In this document: positions 53,159 to 62,910 of the stretch, one piece after another
How the letters are laid out: the number at the start of each line of letters is the position of its first letter
How positions within the stretch are numbered: the stretch's first letter is position 1
Assembly: GCA_017744715.1 (NCBI GenBank)
Contig: JAGIAT010000003.1
Span: forward strand, 62,001 to 126,000
Direction: 5' to 3'
From: Niabella sp.
GTDB lineage: Bacteria; Bacteroidota; Bacteroidia; Chitinophagales; Chitinophagaceae
Length of the DNA: 64,000 bases
Program-made: the position numbers and the translations under genes
The notes under the pieces: generated by a model
The model's input: the letters and a program-made list of their open reading frames with translations, nothing else
Told to the model about the DNA's origin: nothing
The model's database searches: none

Positions 53159-53626
53159 ATGAAAGCGAGCGCAGGTATTTTATTATATAAAAAAGACGGA
53201 CGGGATTTTTATTTCTTCCTGGTACATCCCGGAGGCCCCTTTTGGAAAAACAAGGATGCCGGAGCCTGGTCCATTCCCAAAGGAGAACTCCTGGCAGATG
53301 AAGCGCCCCTTACCCGGGCCCGGATCGAATTTGAAGAAGAAACCGGTCAATCCATCGACGGTACTCTTTTACCCTTAACCCCCATCAAACAAAAAGGCGG
53401 GAAAACGGTTTTTGCCTGGGCCGTTGCCGGGGATATCGATCCGGCCACCTTACAAAGCAATTCCTTTCCGCTTGAATGGCCGCCCAGGTCGGGCAAGGTC
53501 ATCGAAGTACCGGAAGTGGATCGATGGGCCTGGTTTGAACTGGAAGATGCAAAACGGCGGATCAATCCGGCACAGGTGGCATTTATCCTTGAAACGATCG
53601 CCCTGGTCCGGAATGCACAGGAATAA
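53159..53626 (+). CDS. Nudix hydrolase
   Basis: A 155-residue protein with the start at 53159 giving MKASAGILLYKKDG. The Nudix box is GELLADEAPLTRARIEFEEE followed by TG; compared with Gx5Ex7REUxEExGU, the Arg of REU is Ile here, while all catalytic Glu are kept. The N-terminal sequence DFYFFLVHPGGPFWKNKDAG, then AWSIPKGE, resembles bacterial Nudix proteins with a WSIPKGE strand. Likely an NTP or nucleotide-diphosphate hydrolase. It follows the DUF2383 gene closely. Confidence 0.88.
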   Translation: MKASAGILLYKKDGRDFYFFLVHPGGPFWKNKDAGAWSIPKGELLADEAPLTRARIEFEEETGQSIDGTLLPLTPIKQKGGKTVFAWAVAGDIDPATLQSNSFPLEWPPRSGKVIEVPEVDRWAWFELEDAKRRINPAQVAFILETIALVRNAQE

Positions 53627-54501
53627 GCCTTTTAACATATATGCCAACCGGTGCGGGTTTAATGCAACCCGGTGATCATACTGCCGGCTATTACCGGAGC
53701 CAATCAGCACCGAATGAATAATCGCCCTGCAATGTATAACATAACCCGTAGCAGCAACAGGTTGCCAATGACAGACGATATGATACATCGAAGCGCAATC
53801 ACACTTTAGTGGTATCGTTCCGATCATTCGAATGTGCGTCAAACTAAGAGGATATGTGCACGCTGGCAAACCTGCACGATTAAAGTCTTTGAGCGGCATA
53901 GCCCCGGATAGATTTCATAACGTTGTGCTTTTGCGCGACGTTGGCAGCGAGAAACAGATGAAAGTGCCATGGGCACGGTGCATGTATCGAGCTGACGGCT
54001 CTCAGCCCTTCGCCTGGATGGCGAGACGGGTTAAAACCCGCTCTTAGAATATTCATCCGCCGCTATGCGGCTGAGGCAGTTTTTTCGATCATTCGGGATT
54101 GTTTTTTTCAGCATCCAGGTATATGATCATTCAACAGACCCTGAAACAAGTTCAGGGCGACCACAGGAGTGATGGTCATCACCTCATTGATTTTACCCTG
54201 TAAATGAAAAACTCAGCAAAAAGCAAAATTCAGCATTCAGAAGGTATCATTCCCGGCGGTTCCCTTATAGTATTGCTGTCGTCCTGAACTTGTTTCAGGA
54301 CCTGGCAGAGACAACTGCTGAAACGTGTTCAGCAAAGGAGCAACCAGATGCTTATTCCATTCTTTGTATCTTTATAGCATCAGCCAAAGATCAACCATTA
54401 TGAAATCAGCAATGACCCCGCGGCACCCATCTATTCAGGCGCTGCATCAAAACATTCATCTGCACCCCTTCCTGCATTCTTCATCCTCCATTGTATAACG
54501 C
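53627..54501. repeat. Intergenic region rich in dispersed palindromic repeats
   Basis: About 875 bases without a gene. It contains GATCATTCGAATGTGCGTCAA (53821), TTGCCAATGACAG (53763), a hairpin near 54058-54075 (GCCGC-TAT-GCGGC), CCTGAAACAAGTTCAGG (about 54143) and its inverse at about 54284. The segment 54086-54180 aligns with 63597-63690 and other elements recur near 62.6-63.6 kb, so this is a mobile REP-like repeat family. Confidence 0.6.
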
Positions 54502-54807
54502 ATGAAAATCCTTGTATTACCCACCGTTTTAGTGTTACTACCCATTGCGGTCCTGTTTTGTATACTCCGGTACGGCAAAAAAACCAAAGGGTACTCTACC
54601 GGTTTGAAGATCCTCTTAGGATTCCTGTTTATTCCGGCAGGACTGCTGGCTACATTTTTCGCCCTCCTGCTTTCGATAGAAGGCTTCATGGATAAACACA
54701 TCCAGTGCGCAACCGGGGCCGTAACCTTTATCCCCTTTGGCTTGCTGACCTACCTGGTGGGTGTGCCCCTGCTTTTAGCCCTTTCAAAAAGACAAGTCCG
54801 GAGTTAA
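54502..54807 (+). CDS. Small membrane protein of unknown function
   Basis: A 101-residue protein with three hydrophobic segments (about 1-22, 36-60, 73-93) and short basic loops (RYGKKTKGYS, LSKRQVRS). No family is recognised. Base composition and the absence of rival frames support a real gene. Confidence 0.6.
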   Translation: MKILVLPTVLVLLPIAVLFCILRYGKKTKGYSTGLKILLGFLFIPAGLLATFFALLLSIEGFMDKHIQCATGAVTFIPFGLLTYLVGVPLLLALSKRQVRS

Positions 54808-54970
54808 ATTCAGTAACCGGTCTTAAGGCCATACCTGTAAACCCTGATGAATACCTGATCCGGCCGGCATTCAACAACACGGGCAAAAAGATCATTCCCT
54901 GTTACAGATCGTTTTGCCGTGTTACAAAAGCTGCCGGTAAGTGTTGTTCAACAAGCCGGCAGCAAGCGCT

Positions 54971-55255
54971 TCAGCTGACGCCTTCAAAAGGCGATTGATG
55001 CCGCTTTTTCGATCCCTGCTGCAATGCATGGCCGGTCAAACGGGGGGCTACAGCGGCGGATGCTCCCGCCACCGGCTTCAACCGCACAACGGCTGCAAAG
55101 ACCGGCAGACCGCAATGAACCGTTTCCTGTTCCATAACGGCGTTGTGCTTTACAAACTGTTTGTGCCCCGCTTCCCCCTCCCGGTGGTTGGCAATAGCAA
55201 GACCAGGCTTGCTGTCTGTTCTATTGCTAAAAATCATCTTGGTTACGCTTTTCAT
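54971..55255 (-). CDS. Possible small protein upstream-flanked by tandem repeats
   Basis: A 94-residue frame from the ATG at 55255, preceded by AATTAAAAACA, a typical Bacteroidota translation start. It begins MKSVTKMIFSNRTDSKPGLA, includes one Cys (VHCGLPVF) and ends rich in Gly/Lys/His. No family is recognised. Its promoter side carries the two tandem-repeat arrays at 55333-55509. Confidence 0.4.
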   Translation of the reverse strand: MKSVTKMIFSNRTDSKPGLAIANHREGEAGHKQFVKHNAVMEQETVHCGLPVFAAVVRLKPVAGASAAVAPRLTGHALQQGSKKRHQSPFEGVS

Positions 55256-55332
55256 TGTTTTTAATTTTTGAAACTGAATCAATGGATATTGCCTGCATAA
55301 AGTTGGGGAATTTAAGTACCGGTTTCTTTTTT

Positions 55333-55400
55333 TGATCCCTCCTGACCCCTTCTGATCCCTCCTGATCCTTCCTGATCCTTCCTGATCCCTCCTGACCTCG
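55333..55400. repeat. 10-bp tandem array (about 6.8 units)
   Basis: Units based on TGATCCCTCC: TGATCCCTCC, TGACCCCTTC, TGATCCCTCC, TGATCCTTCC, TGATCCTTCC, TGATCCCTCC, TGACCTCG. The period is close to one DNA helical turn. Confidence 0.9.
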
Positions 55401-55410
55401 AAACGCATGT

Positions 55411-55509
55411 TTTCTGTATCCTTTGTATATCCTTTCTATATCGTTTCTATATCGTTTCTGTATCCTGGCTGTATCCTGGCTGCGGTGTTCGTATATCCTT
55501 TCTGTATCC
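55411..55509. repeat. 11-bp tandem array (nine units)
   Basis: Units based on TTTCTGTATCC: nine units, with TATATCC, TATATCG and TGGCTGTATCC variants; one (TGGCTGCGGTG) is degenerate. The array begins ten bases after the end of the 10-bp array. It is unrelated in sequence except for the ATCC ending. Confidence 0.9.
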
Positions 55510-56184
55510 GGCCCGGCGTAAAAAAGGCGGCAATTTGCTGCATTACACCCGGCTTACAGATGCAGTAGTACGTCCATGCTGCTGAAAACCGCAAATGCAG
55601 CCAGGATATGCGCAAAAACGCATTACCTGCCATTTTAAGCGCAGCGATATGCTGACGGCATCCGATGCGTTTACCTATGCAGCAGACCGGAGAACACTGA
55701 AAGTGATCCTGCCCATTTATAGCCCGCAGCAAATCCTCATTCCCGTTAACACCACGATTTATGCAGCAAATATTGCCTGTATGGCCACCATCTCCAGGGT
55801 GCATTTCGCTTTATAAAATGAAGTGGCGTACCTGCCGTTTACGCATTCCTCCTGAGTACTTAAAAAATGCGCATTGACGGGTATGGGTTTAACAGCATCC
55901 CCTAACAAAAAGTAGCTCGTCGTTCGGGCGCAATTGGAAAACCTTTCTTATCATCCATAAATAATCTTCCACGCTTTTTTTCCGGAGTCATTTCGCAGAG
56001 ACCTCCCCGCCGCGGTTGAGGCAACGATACCCTTTTTGCCTGGGCGCAGGAATGGTACCATTGGCGGAGCAGCATCGCGCAGCATGCATAACGGCGGGTA
56101 AGGAGATCAGTAAACGGAATGATCGCTTTACCCGCCGTTATAAAAATGCATGCGGAGCAATGCAGACTGCATCCGCTCCATATG
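55510..56184. other. Intergenic region without recognised gene
   Basis: About 675 bases; frames on both strands are short and not coding-like. Contains no clear promoter or terminator that I could identify. Confidence 0.4.
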
Positions 56185-57321
56185 CTAATCCTCTGCTTTA
56201 TTTTTGAGCATGGTTAGTAACACATATGCATTCTTCGTTACAACCGGTTGCCCCGGAAGTGTGTCTTTAATCTCGGTAAAACCACCCATGGAAATACCGG
56301 CGGTTACCGGCTGCAACCGGAATGTATGGGAATCAGCCGCCATAAATACGTAGTGCTTTCCCTGCCACTTTACCACACCGTCATCCGGTATCGCAAGTAC
56401 TTGGCGCCCGTCTAACTGAATCTCCCCGGAAATAAAATTTCCCGGCAGTAAATGCGCTGCCGGCCGCTCCAGGTCGCAATGCACTTCAACAGCGCGGCTT
56501 TCATTGATGTTGTGCGTGATATATTCGATGCGTGCATTAAACCGTTGGTCCGGAGCTGCGGCGGTTGCAAAGCTTAGCTGCTGTCCTACCCGGAGATCGG
56601 CGGCATCATTTTCAAAAACAATAAAATCGGCATGCAACCGCGAGGGGTCCACAATCTCGAACAACACGTCTGTAGGTGCTATGTATTTGCCTTGTGTAAT
56701 ATTCACTTTTGAAATATATCCGCTTATAGGGGCATAAATGTTTACACTTCGTGAAATGGATGCACCGGTAAGCCGGTCCGGATGAATGCCGATCAGACGT
56801 AATTTTTCCGCGAGCGCTTTTACCAGTATTTTCTGACTCTCATACTGCGCAACGGCCTGCTGGTGCACCCGCTCGCTGTTTGACTGGGTTTCGCTCAGTG
56901 TTTGCTGCCGCTCAAAATCTGCTTTATCAAATGTCAGTTTGGCCCTGGCCATAAGATAGTCCTGCTGTAACTGGATAAACGCCTGGTCTTCCAGCTGTGC
57001 CATCAGTTGCCCTTTCACCAGGCGCATACCGGGTATCAGTTTGGCCGACCGGATATACCCGCCCATCGGAAAGCTAACGGCATGCACATGCTCCGGAGGC
57101 ACATCGATGGTTCCGGTAACGTGCAGCGTGCGGTGCAGCAGTTGCCGTTGCGGTTTTCCAACCTGTATACCCGCATTCCGGTATTGTACGCTGCTCAGCG
57201 TAACCTGTGTTTCTGCAATGATGGCTGCCGTTGAATCGGCCGGCTTTTGCCTGTTCTCTGAGGTACCTTTACAGCTGCAAAACAGCGCAGCAGCCGTAAA
57301 AAAATATAGGATCGTTTTCAT
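56185..57321 (-). CDS. Periplasmic adaptor of a heavy-metal RND efflux pump (CzcB/CusB type)
   Basis: A 378-residue lipoprotein (LFCSCKG). The adaptor layout is visible: barrel-sandwich strands HVTGTIDVPPEHVHAVSFP, GGYIRSAKLIPGMRLVKGQ and later IYAPISGYISKVNITQGKYI enclose a helical hairpin (about 120-190, YLMARAKLTFDKADFERQQ). A beta-barrel and membrane-proximal domain follow. It links the inner-membrane pump to the outer membrane channel. It lies 11 bases after the pump gene on the same strand. No N-terminal metal-binding CHxxM-type extension is seen. Confidence 0.92.
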   Translation of the reverse strand: MKTILYFFTAAALFCSCKGTSENRQKPADSTAAIIAETQVTLSSVQYRNAGIQVGKPQRQLLHRTLHVTGTIDVPPEHVHAVSFPMGGYIRSAKLIPGMRLVKGQLMAQLEDQAFIQLQQDYLMARAKLTFDKADFERQQTLSETQSNSERVHQQAVAQYESQKILVKALAEKLRLIGIHPDRLTGASISRSVNIYAPISGYISKVNITQGKYIAPTDVLFEIVDPSRLHADFIVFENDAADLRVGQQLSFATAAAPDQRFNARIEYITHNINESRAVEVHCDLERPAAHLLPGNFISGEIQLDGRQVLAIPDDGVVKWQGKHYVFMAADSHTFRLQPVTAGISMGGFTEIKDTLPGQPVVTKNAYVLLTMLKNKAED

Positions 57322-57332
57322 GATGATGCTTT

Positions 57333-60300
57333 TTAATTATTGCCTTGCAGCCGCTCCATTTCAAACGATGTTTCATTGAGCTGCTGAATGGTGTGAATGT
57401 ATTGTGCCCGGATATCGAGCGACTGATTAACGAGGATTACCCAATCCAGCAGGCTGATCTCGCCGGCGTCCAACTGATGGGAAGCCGTTTGAATGATGAC
57501 GGCCGCATTGGGCAGCAGCGATTGCTGATAGCGGACGATCAGGCGGTGCAGCTGCTGGTAGGTAGTACGGGCATTTTCCAGCTCCGTAACCAGCCGGGCC
57601 TCCAGGTTCTTCAGTTCCAGCTGCTGTGCTTCTACCAGTGTTTTGGCGGCCCGGACCCTTGCCGTACCGGCGCCCCAAAAAAGCGGGATGCCCAGGCCAA
57701 GGGAAACCGTACTGAAGCGGCGGGACGGGCCATAAAGTACCTCCCGGTTATCCGGCAGGGTTTGCCATCCGCGCATTGAACTGTTGGCATAGCCCAGGCT
57801 AATGGAAGGAAGCTGCTTGCCGGCCTCCAGTTTACCCGCGGCCCGGCTCTGGTTCAGCGCCGCCTGCTGCAACAGCAGTTGCGGACTTTGCCGGCCGTCT
57901 GCCGCAGCACCTTCCGGAACCGGTGCATAAATCAGACTGTCCGCTACCGGATCCAGGTCTGATGCGGCTTGCGTAAGGTAACGCAGCCGGCGGTTTGCTA
58001 TCTGCCGGTCGGCCAGCAGCGCTTGTAACTGGGCATCTACCTGCAACCGCTGATTTTCGGCAGCACTGGATTCCAGCCGGTCTGCCGCCCCTGCTTTTAA
58101 CCGGTTACGGGCTTTTTCCGCCACCCGTGCATAGATGCTGTCGGCATAACGCAGCAGTTTTTCTTTTTCTTTAAGCACCAGCAATCCATAAAACAGCTGC
58201 TTCAGTTCTGACCGGAGATCGGTTTGCCGGTTAATGGTCCCGGCCTTGCTTACTTCGGCATCCGCGCGCAGTACGGCCTTCTGCCTTGCATAAACTGCCG
58301 GAAACTGGATGGCCTGGTTGATGGCGAAGCGGGTGTCTCCAAGCACGCTGTTCAGCTGGCCATATTCGGCCGTAACTGCGGCTTTTTCCGGATCAAAGCC
58401 TGAAGCCACCAGTTGCCGGCGATACCGTTCATGAAAGGCCGAGGACTGTAACCCCATGTGATTCTTTTGCAACATGGCGGTTGCCTCCTGCAAGGTAACC
58501 GGCGTTTGCGCTGTTGCAGCAATACCGGTTATACAACATACGGCCAGGGCTGCCACTGCCGGGCGGCTTCGTTTAAAATAGTTAAACCCTCTTTCAAAAA
58601 GAAGATAAAAGACCGGCAACACAAAAAGCGTGAGCAATGTAGATACGATCAGTCCACCGATAACAACTGTTGCCAGCGGCTTTTGCACGGCCCCGCCCGC
58701 ACCGGTACTAACGGCCATGGGTATAAAGCCCAGCGAGGGTACCAGCGCCGTCATCAGCACGGCGCGTAATTTGGATTTGGTAGCATGAATCACGATGCGC
58801 CGTTCATCCTTCCAGCCGAGTTTTTTCAGGCGGTTAAATTCCGACACCAATAATATACCGTTCAAAACGGCTACGCCAAAGAGCGCGATGAAACCAACGC
58901 CTGCGGAAATACTAAAAGGCAGATCGCGGATCCACAGGGCCAGTACCCCGCCTATCGCAGACAGCGGGATGGCCGTATAAATCAGCAGGCCCTGCTTTAC
59001 CGAACCAAAAGCAAAATACAACAGCAGGAAGATCAGCAGCAATGCTACCGGCACCACAATGCTGAGTCGTTCCTTTGCCGCATTCATGTTTTCGAAAGAG
59101 CCGCCATATACCAGCTTATAGTCTGCCGGCAGCCGAAGCTGGCTGGCTACTTTCTGCTGCAGTTCGGTTACAATGGACTGTACGTCGCGCCCGCTTACAT
59201 TAAAACCGATCACGATCCTGCGGCGTGTATCTTCACGTTGTATCTGGTTCACCCCTTCTACCTCTTCAATGGCAGCAACCTGCGAAATGGGTATCTGCTG
59301 GCCATCCGGAGTAGGCACCAGCAAATTGCGCACATCGCTTAAATGCTGCCGCGATTCATTGTTTAAACGCACCACGAGGTCAAAACGGCGCTCCCCTTCA
59401 AAAACTTTCCCGGCGGCCTGACCTGCAAACCCGGTATTTACCGCCCGGTTTACATCCTGCACGTTCAACCCGTACTTTGCCATGGCATCCCGGTTGTATT
59501 TAATCACTACCTGGGGCATGCCGGTAACCGTTTCTTCATACACATTGATCGCCCCCGGCACGGTTTGGATGATACCGTTCAGCCGGTGCGCATACGCACT
59601 CAGTGAATCGAGATCATCTCCGAATATTTTACAGACCACATCCTGCCGCGCGCCGGTCATCAGTTCATTAAAGCGCATCTGAACCGGGAACTGGAAACCT
59701 ACGGTAATCCCCGGCACCGCCTTTAGCTCCTCTGTCATCCGTTCCGCCAGCTCAGGGAAGGTTTTGGCGGAGGTCCATTCTTTCTTGGGCTTCAGAATCA
59801 CCATCATATCGCCCGCTTCAAAAGGCATGGGATCCGTAGGTATTTCGGCACTGCCGATCTTGGTGACCACTTTGGTAACCTCCGGAAATTTCTGAAGCAA
59901 TATCGAAGATGCCTGCTGGGTATATTTGATGGTGTTGTTCAGGTTGCTGCCCGTAAGCAACCGGGTTTCTACTGCAAAATCACCCTCTTCAATCTGCGGG
60001 ATGAATTCCCCACCCAACCGCATCAGCAGGAAAATGGCAGCTGCAAAAAGGGTAAGGGTAGCTGCAATAAGGGTTTTAGGAAACCGCATCACCCGGGCCA
60101 GTACCGGCTGATACCGGCGTTCGAGCCAGATGGTCATCCGGTCTGCCAGTGTTTTCCGGTGACTGAGTTTCTTTTTCAGCAACAGCGCATTCATCATCGG
60201 AACATAGGTGACCGATAATATAAAGGCGCCCAAAATAGCAAATGCAATGGTCCAGGCCATGGGTTTGAACATTTTGCCTTCTATTCCCTGTAACGACAGG

Positions 60301-61697
60301 ATCGGGAAGTAAACGATCAGTATGATGATCTGGCTGAACACGGCCGAGTTGATGGTGCTGCCGGTTGACTGTTGTACTTCTGCATCCATCTGGCTTTGAC
60401 TGATCCGATCTGCCTTGCGGAAATGATGCGCATGCTGAAAACGGTGCAGGATGGCTTCCACCACAATCACCGACCCGTCTACAATGAGCCCGAAGTCGAT
60501 AGCGCCCAGGCTCATCAGGTTGCCGCCAATGCCAAACAGGTTCATCAGGATGATCGCAAACAACATCGAAAGCGGGATCACGGAGGAAACGATCAGACCG
60601 GCCCGCAGGTTGCCCAGGAAAAACACCAGCACAAAAACCACGATCAGCGCTCCTTCAAGCAGGTTCTGCTCCACGGTTTCAATGGCATTGTTCACCATCT
60701 TGGTACGGTCTAAAAAGGGTTCCACAACCACCCCTTCCGGAAGCATTTTCTGGATCTCCGCAATTTTTTGTTTCACGCGCTTTACCACCACAGATGCATT
60801 TTCGCCTTTCAGCATCAGCACCACCGCACCGGCCACTTCCCCCTGGTCGTTGTAGGTCATGGCCCCATAGCGGATGGCCGCACCCAGCCGTACATCGGCA
60901 ATGTCGCGCATCAAAAGGGGCACACCACCGGGCAGCTGCCGCACTACGATCTTCTGAATATCTTCCAGACTGGTGGTTAATCCTTCACTGCGGATATAGA
61001 GTACCGTGGGACCTTTTTCGATATAGGCGCCACCGGTATTTTCATTATTCCGTTCCAGCGCATCGAAAAGCTCGGTAAGGGTAATATTGCTGGCCTTCAG
61101 TCTTGCCGGAGATACGGCAATTTCATATTGTTTCAGCTGACCGCCAAAACTGGATACTTCCGCCACGCCGGGTGTTCCCAGCAGCTGACGGCGCACCACC
61201 CAATCCTGCAGGGTGCGCAGTTCACTGACGTCATATTTATTTTCATACCCCGGCTTCGGACGTACCACGTACTGGTAAATTTCTCCGAGCCCTGTAGATA
61301 CCGGGGCCAGCTCCGGCGCGCCAATACCCTGCGGAAGATCCCTGGTAACCTGTTGCAGGCGCTCATTCACCTGCTGCCGGGCCCAGTACAGGTCGGTTTC
61401 ATCGGTAAATACAATGGTTACCAGCGAAAGTCCGAAACGTGAAAAACTACGGATCTGTTTAAGACCCGAAATGTTACTGCAGGCCTGCTCCACCGGAAAG
61501 GTGATGAGGCGTTCTACATCCGGCGCACCCAGCGAGGGCGACACCGTGATTACCTGTACCTGGTTATCGGTAATATCAGGAACAGCATCAATCGGCAGCC
61601 TTGTTACTTCGTATCCGCCCCAGCCAGCCAGCGCCAGTACGAAAAGGCCAATGATCAGCTTGTTCCTTACGGAAAAGCTGATGATCTTATTCAGCAT
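57333..61697 (-). CDS. CzcA-type heavy-metal RND pump fused to a TolC-like channel domain
   Basis: A 1454-residue protein. The RND part (about 1-1040) has twelve membrane helices and the HME signature DFGLIVDGSVIVVE in helix 4, whose two Asp and the Glu are typical of CzcA-like pumps for divalent cations (Zn/Co/Ni) rather than the Cu/Ag CusA type. The porter domains follow. After about residue 1065 the sequence becomes an outer-membrane-factor-like region (AQTPVTLQEATAMLQKNHMG, ELENARTTYQQLHRL, IQQLNETSFEMERLQG), with a leader-like AALAVCCITGIAATAQ at the join. Such fusions occur in Bacteroidota. The adaptor gene lies 11 bases downstream, and a small secreted protein gene lies upstream. Confidence 0.9.
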   Translation of the reverse strand: MLNKIISFSVRNKLIIGLFVLALAGWGGYEVTRLPIDAVPDITDNQVQVITVSPSLGAPDVERLITFPVEQACSNISGLKQIRSFSRFGLSLVTIVFTDETDLYWARQQVNERLQQVTRDLPQGIGAPELAPVSTGLGEIYQYVVRPKPGYENKYDVSELRTLQDWVVRRQLLGTPGVAEVSSFGGQLKQYEIAVSPARLKASNITLTELFDALERNNENTGGAYIEKGPTVLYIRSEGLTTSLEDIQKIVVRQLPGGVPLLMRDIADVRLGAAIRYGAMTYNDQGEVAGAVVLMLKGENASVVVKRVKQKIAEIQKMLPEGVVVEPFLDRTKMVNNAIETVEQNLLEGALIVVFVLVFFLGNLRAGLIVSSVIPLSMLFAIILMNLFGIGGNLMSLGAIDFGLIVDGSVIVVEAILHRFQHAHHFRKADRISQSQMDAEVQQSTGSTINSAVFSQIIILIVYFPILSLQGIEGKMFKPMAWTIAFAILGAFILSVTYVPMMNALLLKKKLSHRKTLADRMTIWLERRYQPVLARVMRFPKTLIAATLTLFAAAIFLLMRLGGEFIPQIEEGDFAVETRLLTGSNLNNTIKYTQQASSILLQKFPEVTKVVTKIGSAEIPTDPMPFEAGDMMVILKPKKEWTSAKTFPELAERMTEELKAVPGITVGFQFPVQMRFNELMTGARQDVVCKIFGDDLDSLSAYAHRLNGIIQTVPGAINVYEETVTGMPQVVIKYNRDAMAKYGLNVQDVNRAVNTGFAGQAAGKVFEGERRFDLVVRLNNESRQHLSDVRNLLVPTPDGQQIPISQVAAIEEVEGVNQIQREDTRRRIVIGFNVSGRDVQSIVTELQQKVASQLRLPADYKLVYGGSFENMNAAKERLSIVVPVALLLIFLLLYFAFGSVKQGLLIYTAIPLSAIGGVLALWIRDLPFSISAGVGFIALFGVAVLNGILLVSEFNRLKKLGWKDERRIVIHATKSKLRAVLMTALVPSLGFIPMAVSTGAGGAVQKPLATVVIGGLIVSTLLTLFVLPVFYLLFERGFNYFKRSRPAVAALAVCCITGIAATAQTPVTLQEATAMLQKNHMGLQSSAFHERYRRQLVASGFDPEKAAVTAEYGQLNSVLGDTRFAINQAIQFPAVYARQKAVLRADAEVSKAGTINRQTDLRSELKQLFYGLLVLKEKEKLLRYADSIYARVAEKARNRLKAGAADRLESSAAENQRLQVDAQLQALLADRQIANRRLRYLTQAASDLDPVADSLIYAPVPEGAAADGRQSPQLLLQQAALNQSRAAGKLEAGKQLPSISLGYANSSMRGWQTLPDNREVLYGPSRRFSTVSLGLGIPLFWGAGTARVRAAKTLVEAQQLELKNLEARLVTELENARTTYQQLHRLIVRYQQSLLPNAAVIIQTASHQLDAGEISLLDWVILVNQSLDIRAQYIHTIQQLNETSFEMERLQGNN

Positions 61698-61955
61698 AAA
61701 GGATTCGATTATAAAAAATACATAAATAACCGCCGCGGAAAAATGCGGCAGCCAACCAATCAGAACAGGACCGTATCAATGCCGGGGTTCCGTTTTCACA
61801 AATATCCCCGGGTGAAATGCGCCTTACCCATCACCGCAAAATTGCCGGTTGATGGAAGTAACACCTTCAGTTACGCACGCTGATACCGGAGCATACGATC
61901 CCCTGCAAAGATGGGGCACCGGATGCCGTTTTTTTTGATACGGTCGCACAAACGG

Positions 61956-62333
61956 TTATGCGTACCTGGGCGGCTTTAGCAACGCATGAAGATAGCCTTT
62001 TGGTAAATCGGCGTTCCTGGGAAGAAAGAAGATCCGCGACGAGCGGAGCGGTGCCGGTGCCTGACCGGAATACCGGGCAGGGATCAGGAAAACCTGGTAG
62101 AGGTTAACGGTAAAACTTTTAAAGGGCAGTTGCTCATCCTCCTGCTGATCATTGTCAGCAATATCGGTACCCCAGTAATGCATTTCAAGAAAACCCGCCA
62201 GGGACAGGGAATGATCCCGCTCCACGTGCTGAAAGTAATGCTGTACCAGGAAAGCAACCCGGAAGAACTGGCCGAACTCGGTATGGGTGCAAAGCATTAA
62301 GCCAATAACCAGGTATGCCAGTTTCCTTTTCAT
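61956..62333 (-). CDS. Small secreted protein associated with the metal efflux operon
   Basis: A 125-residue protein with an N-terminal hydrophobic segment (about 5-20). His residues cluster in FLVQHYFQHVERDHS, and EMHYWGTD, an acidic stretch DNDQQEDEQLPFKS and a C-terminal PRNADLPKGYLH follow. Similar small His/Asp-rich proteins stand before CzcA-type genes in Bacteroidota. It is about 258 bases upstream of the pump gene. Metal binding is plausible from the His and Asp content but not proven. Confidence 0.7.
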   Translation of the reverse strand: MKRKLAYLVIGLMLCTHTEFGQFFRVAFLVQHYFQHVERDHSLSLAGFLEMHYWGTDIADNDQQEDEQLPFKSFTVNLYQVFLIPARYSGQAPAPLRSSRIFFLPRNADLPKGYLHALLKPPRYA

Positions 62334-62910
62334 CGCGGCAAAACTAACAGTTTACAGGGAAATAGCCTATAACTGAGCGGGTTTTCATTTGCCACCGGGG
62401 AGGTTCGGCGGGCTTGCAGATTTGGCTGAACCACATAGATACATAGGATATGGTCCGGAGCTTGTTCCTGTTGCGGAGTTCAGGTGAATCAAATAAATGA
62501 TCAATGACAGGTTGCACTATATCAGGAAGATCAATTATACTTTGTCGAGTTGTCCGCCGCTGCGTATCAGCTTCTATGTGGATCGCTCCAATAGACCCTG
62601 AAACAGGAATAGACCCTGAAATAAATTGCCAATGACAGATATAGTATTGTTTTGAGCATCCATCTTTCTTTAGTCATGCCGTCCCGATCAATCGCATATG
62701 CGTCAAGATAAGAAACATGTTTCAGGTGCTGTAGGCGCATCGGGCTTATAGCGCCATATCCGGCGGAACATCGGCTCCATCTCGCCGCCGCGGGATGCCG
62801 CGTAAACACAGCGCTTCTACGCAGCTCCAACGAATACATTCAATGAATTGCTATAAACACCACACAATCGTTTTTATCACCTTCAGGCGATCAATTATTT
62901 CAGCGCCTTA
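62334..62910. repeat. Intergenic repeats left of the RAYT unit
   Basis: About 577 bases without a gene. Contains AGACCCTGAAACAGG (about 62595), TTGCCAATGACAG (62627), CGATCAATCGCATATGCGTCAA (about 62687) and a REP-like half TAAACACAGCGC at 62802-62827. All have relatives in 53.6-54.4 kb or beyond the RAYT unit. Confidence 0.6.

Noticed and set aside
55333..55509. Tandem arrays considered as a CRISPR
   Set aside because: Units are 10 and 11 bp with no spacers; no cas genes in the window.
55436..55804. 122-codon minus-strand frame rich in Cys and Gly
   Set aside because: It covers the 11-bp tandem array and shows no family resemblance; better explained by the repeat.
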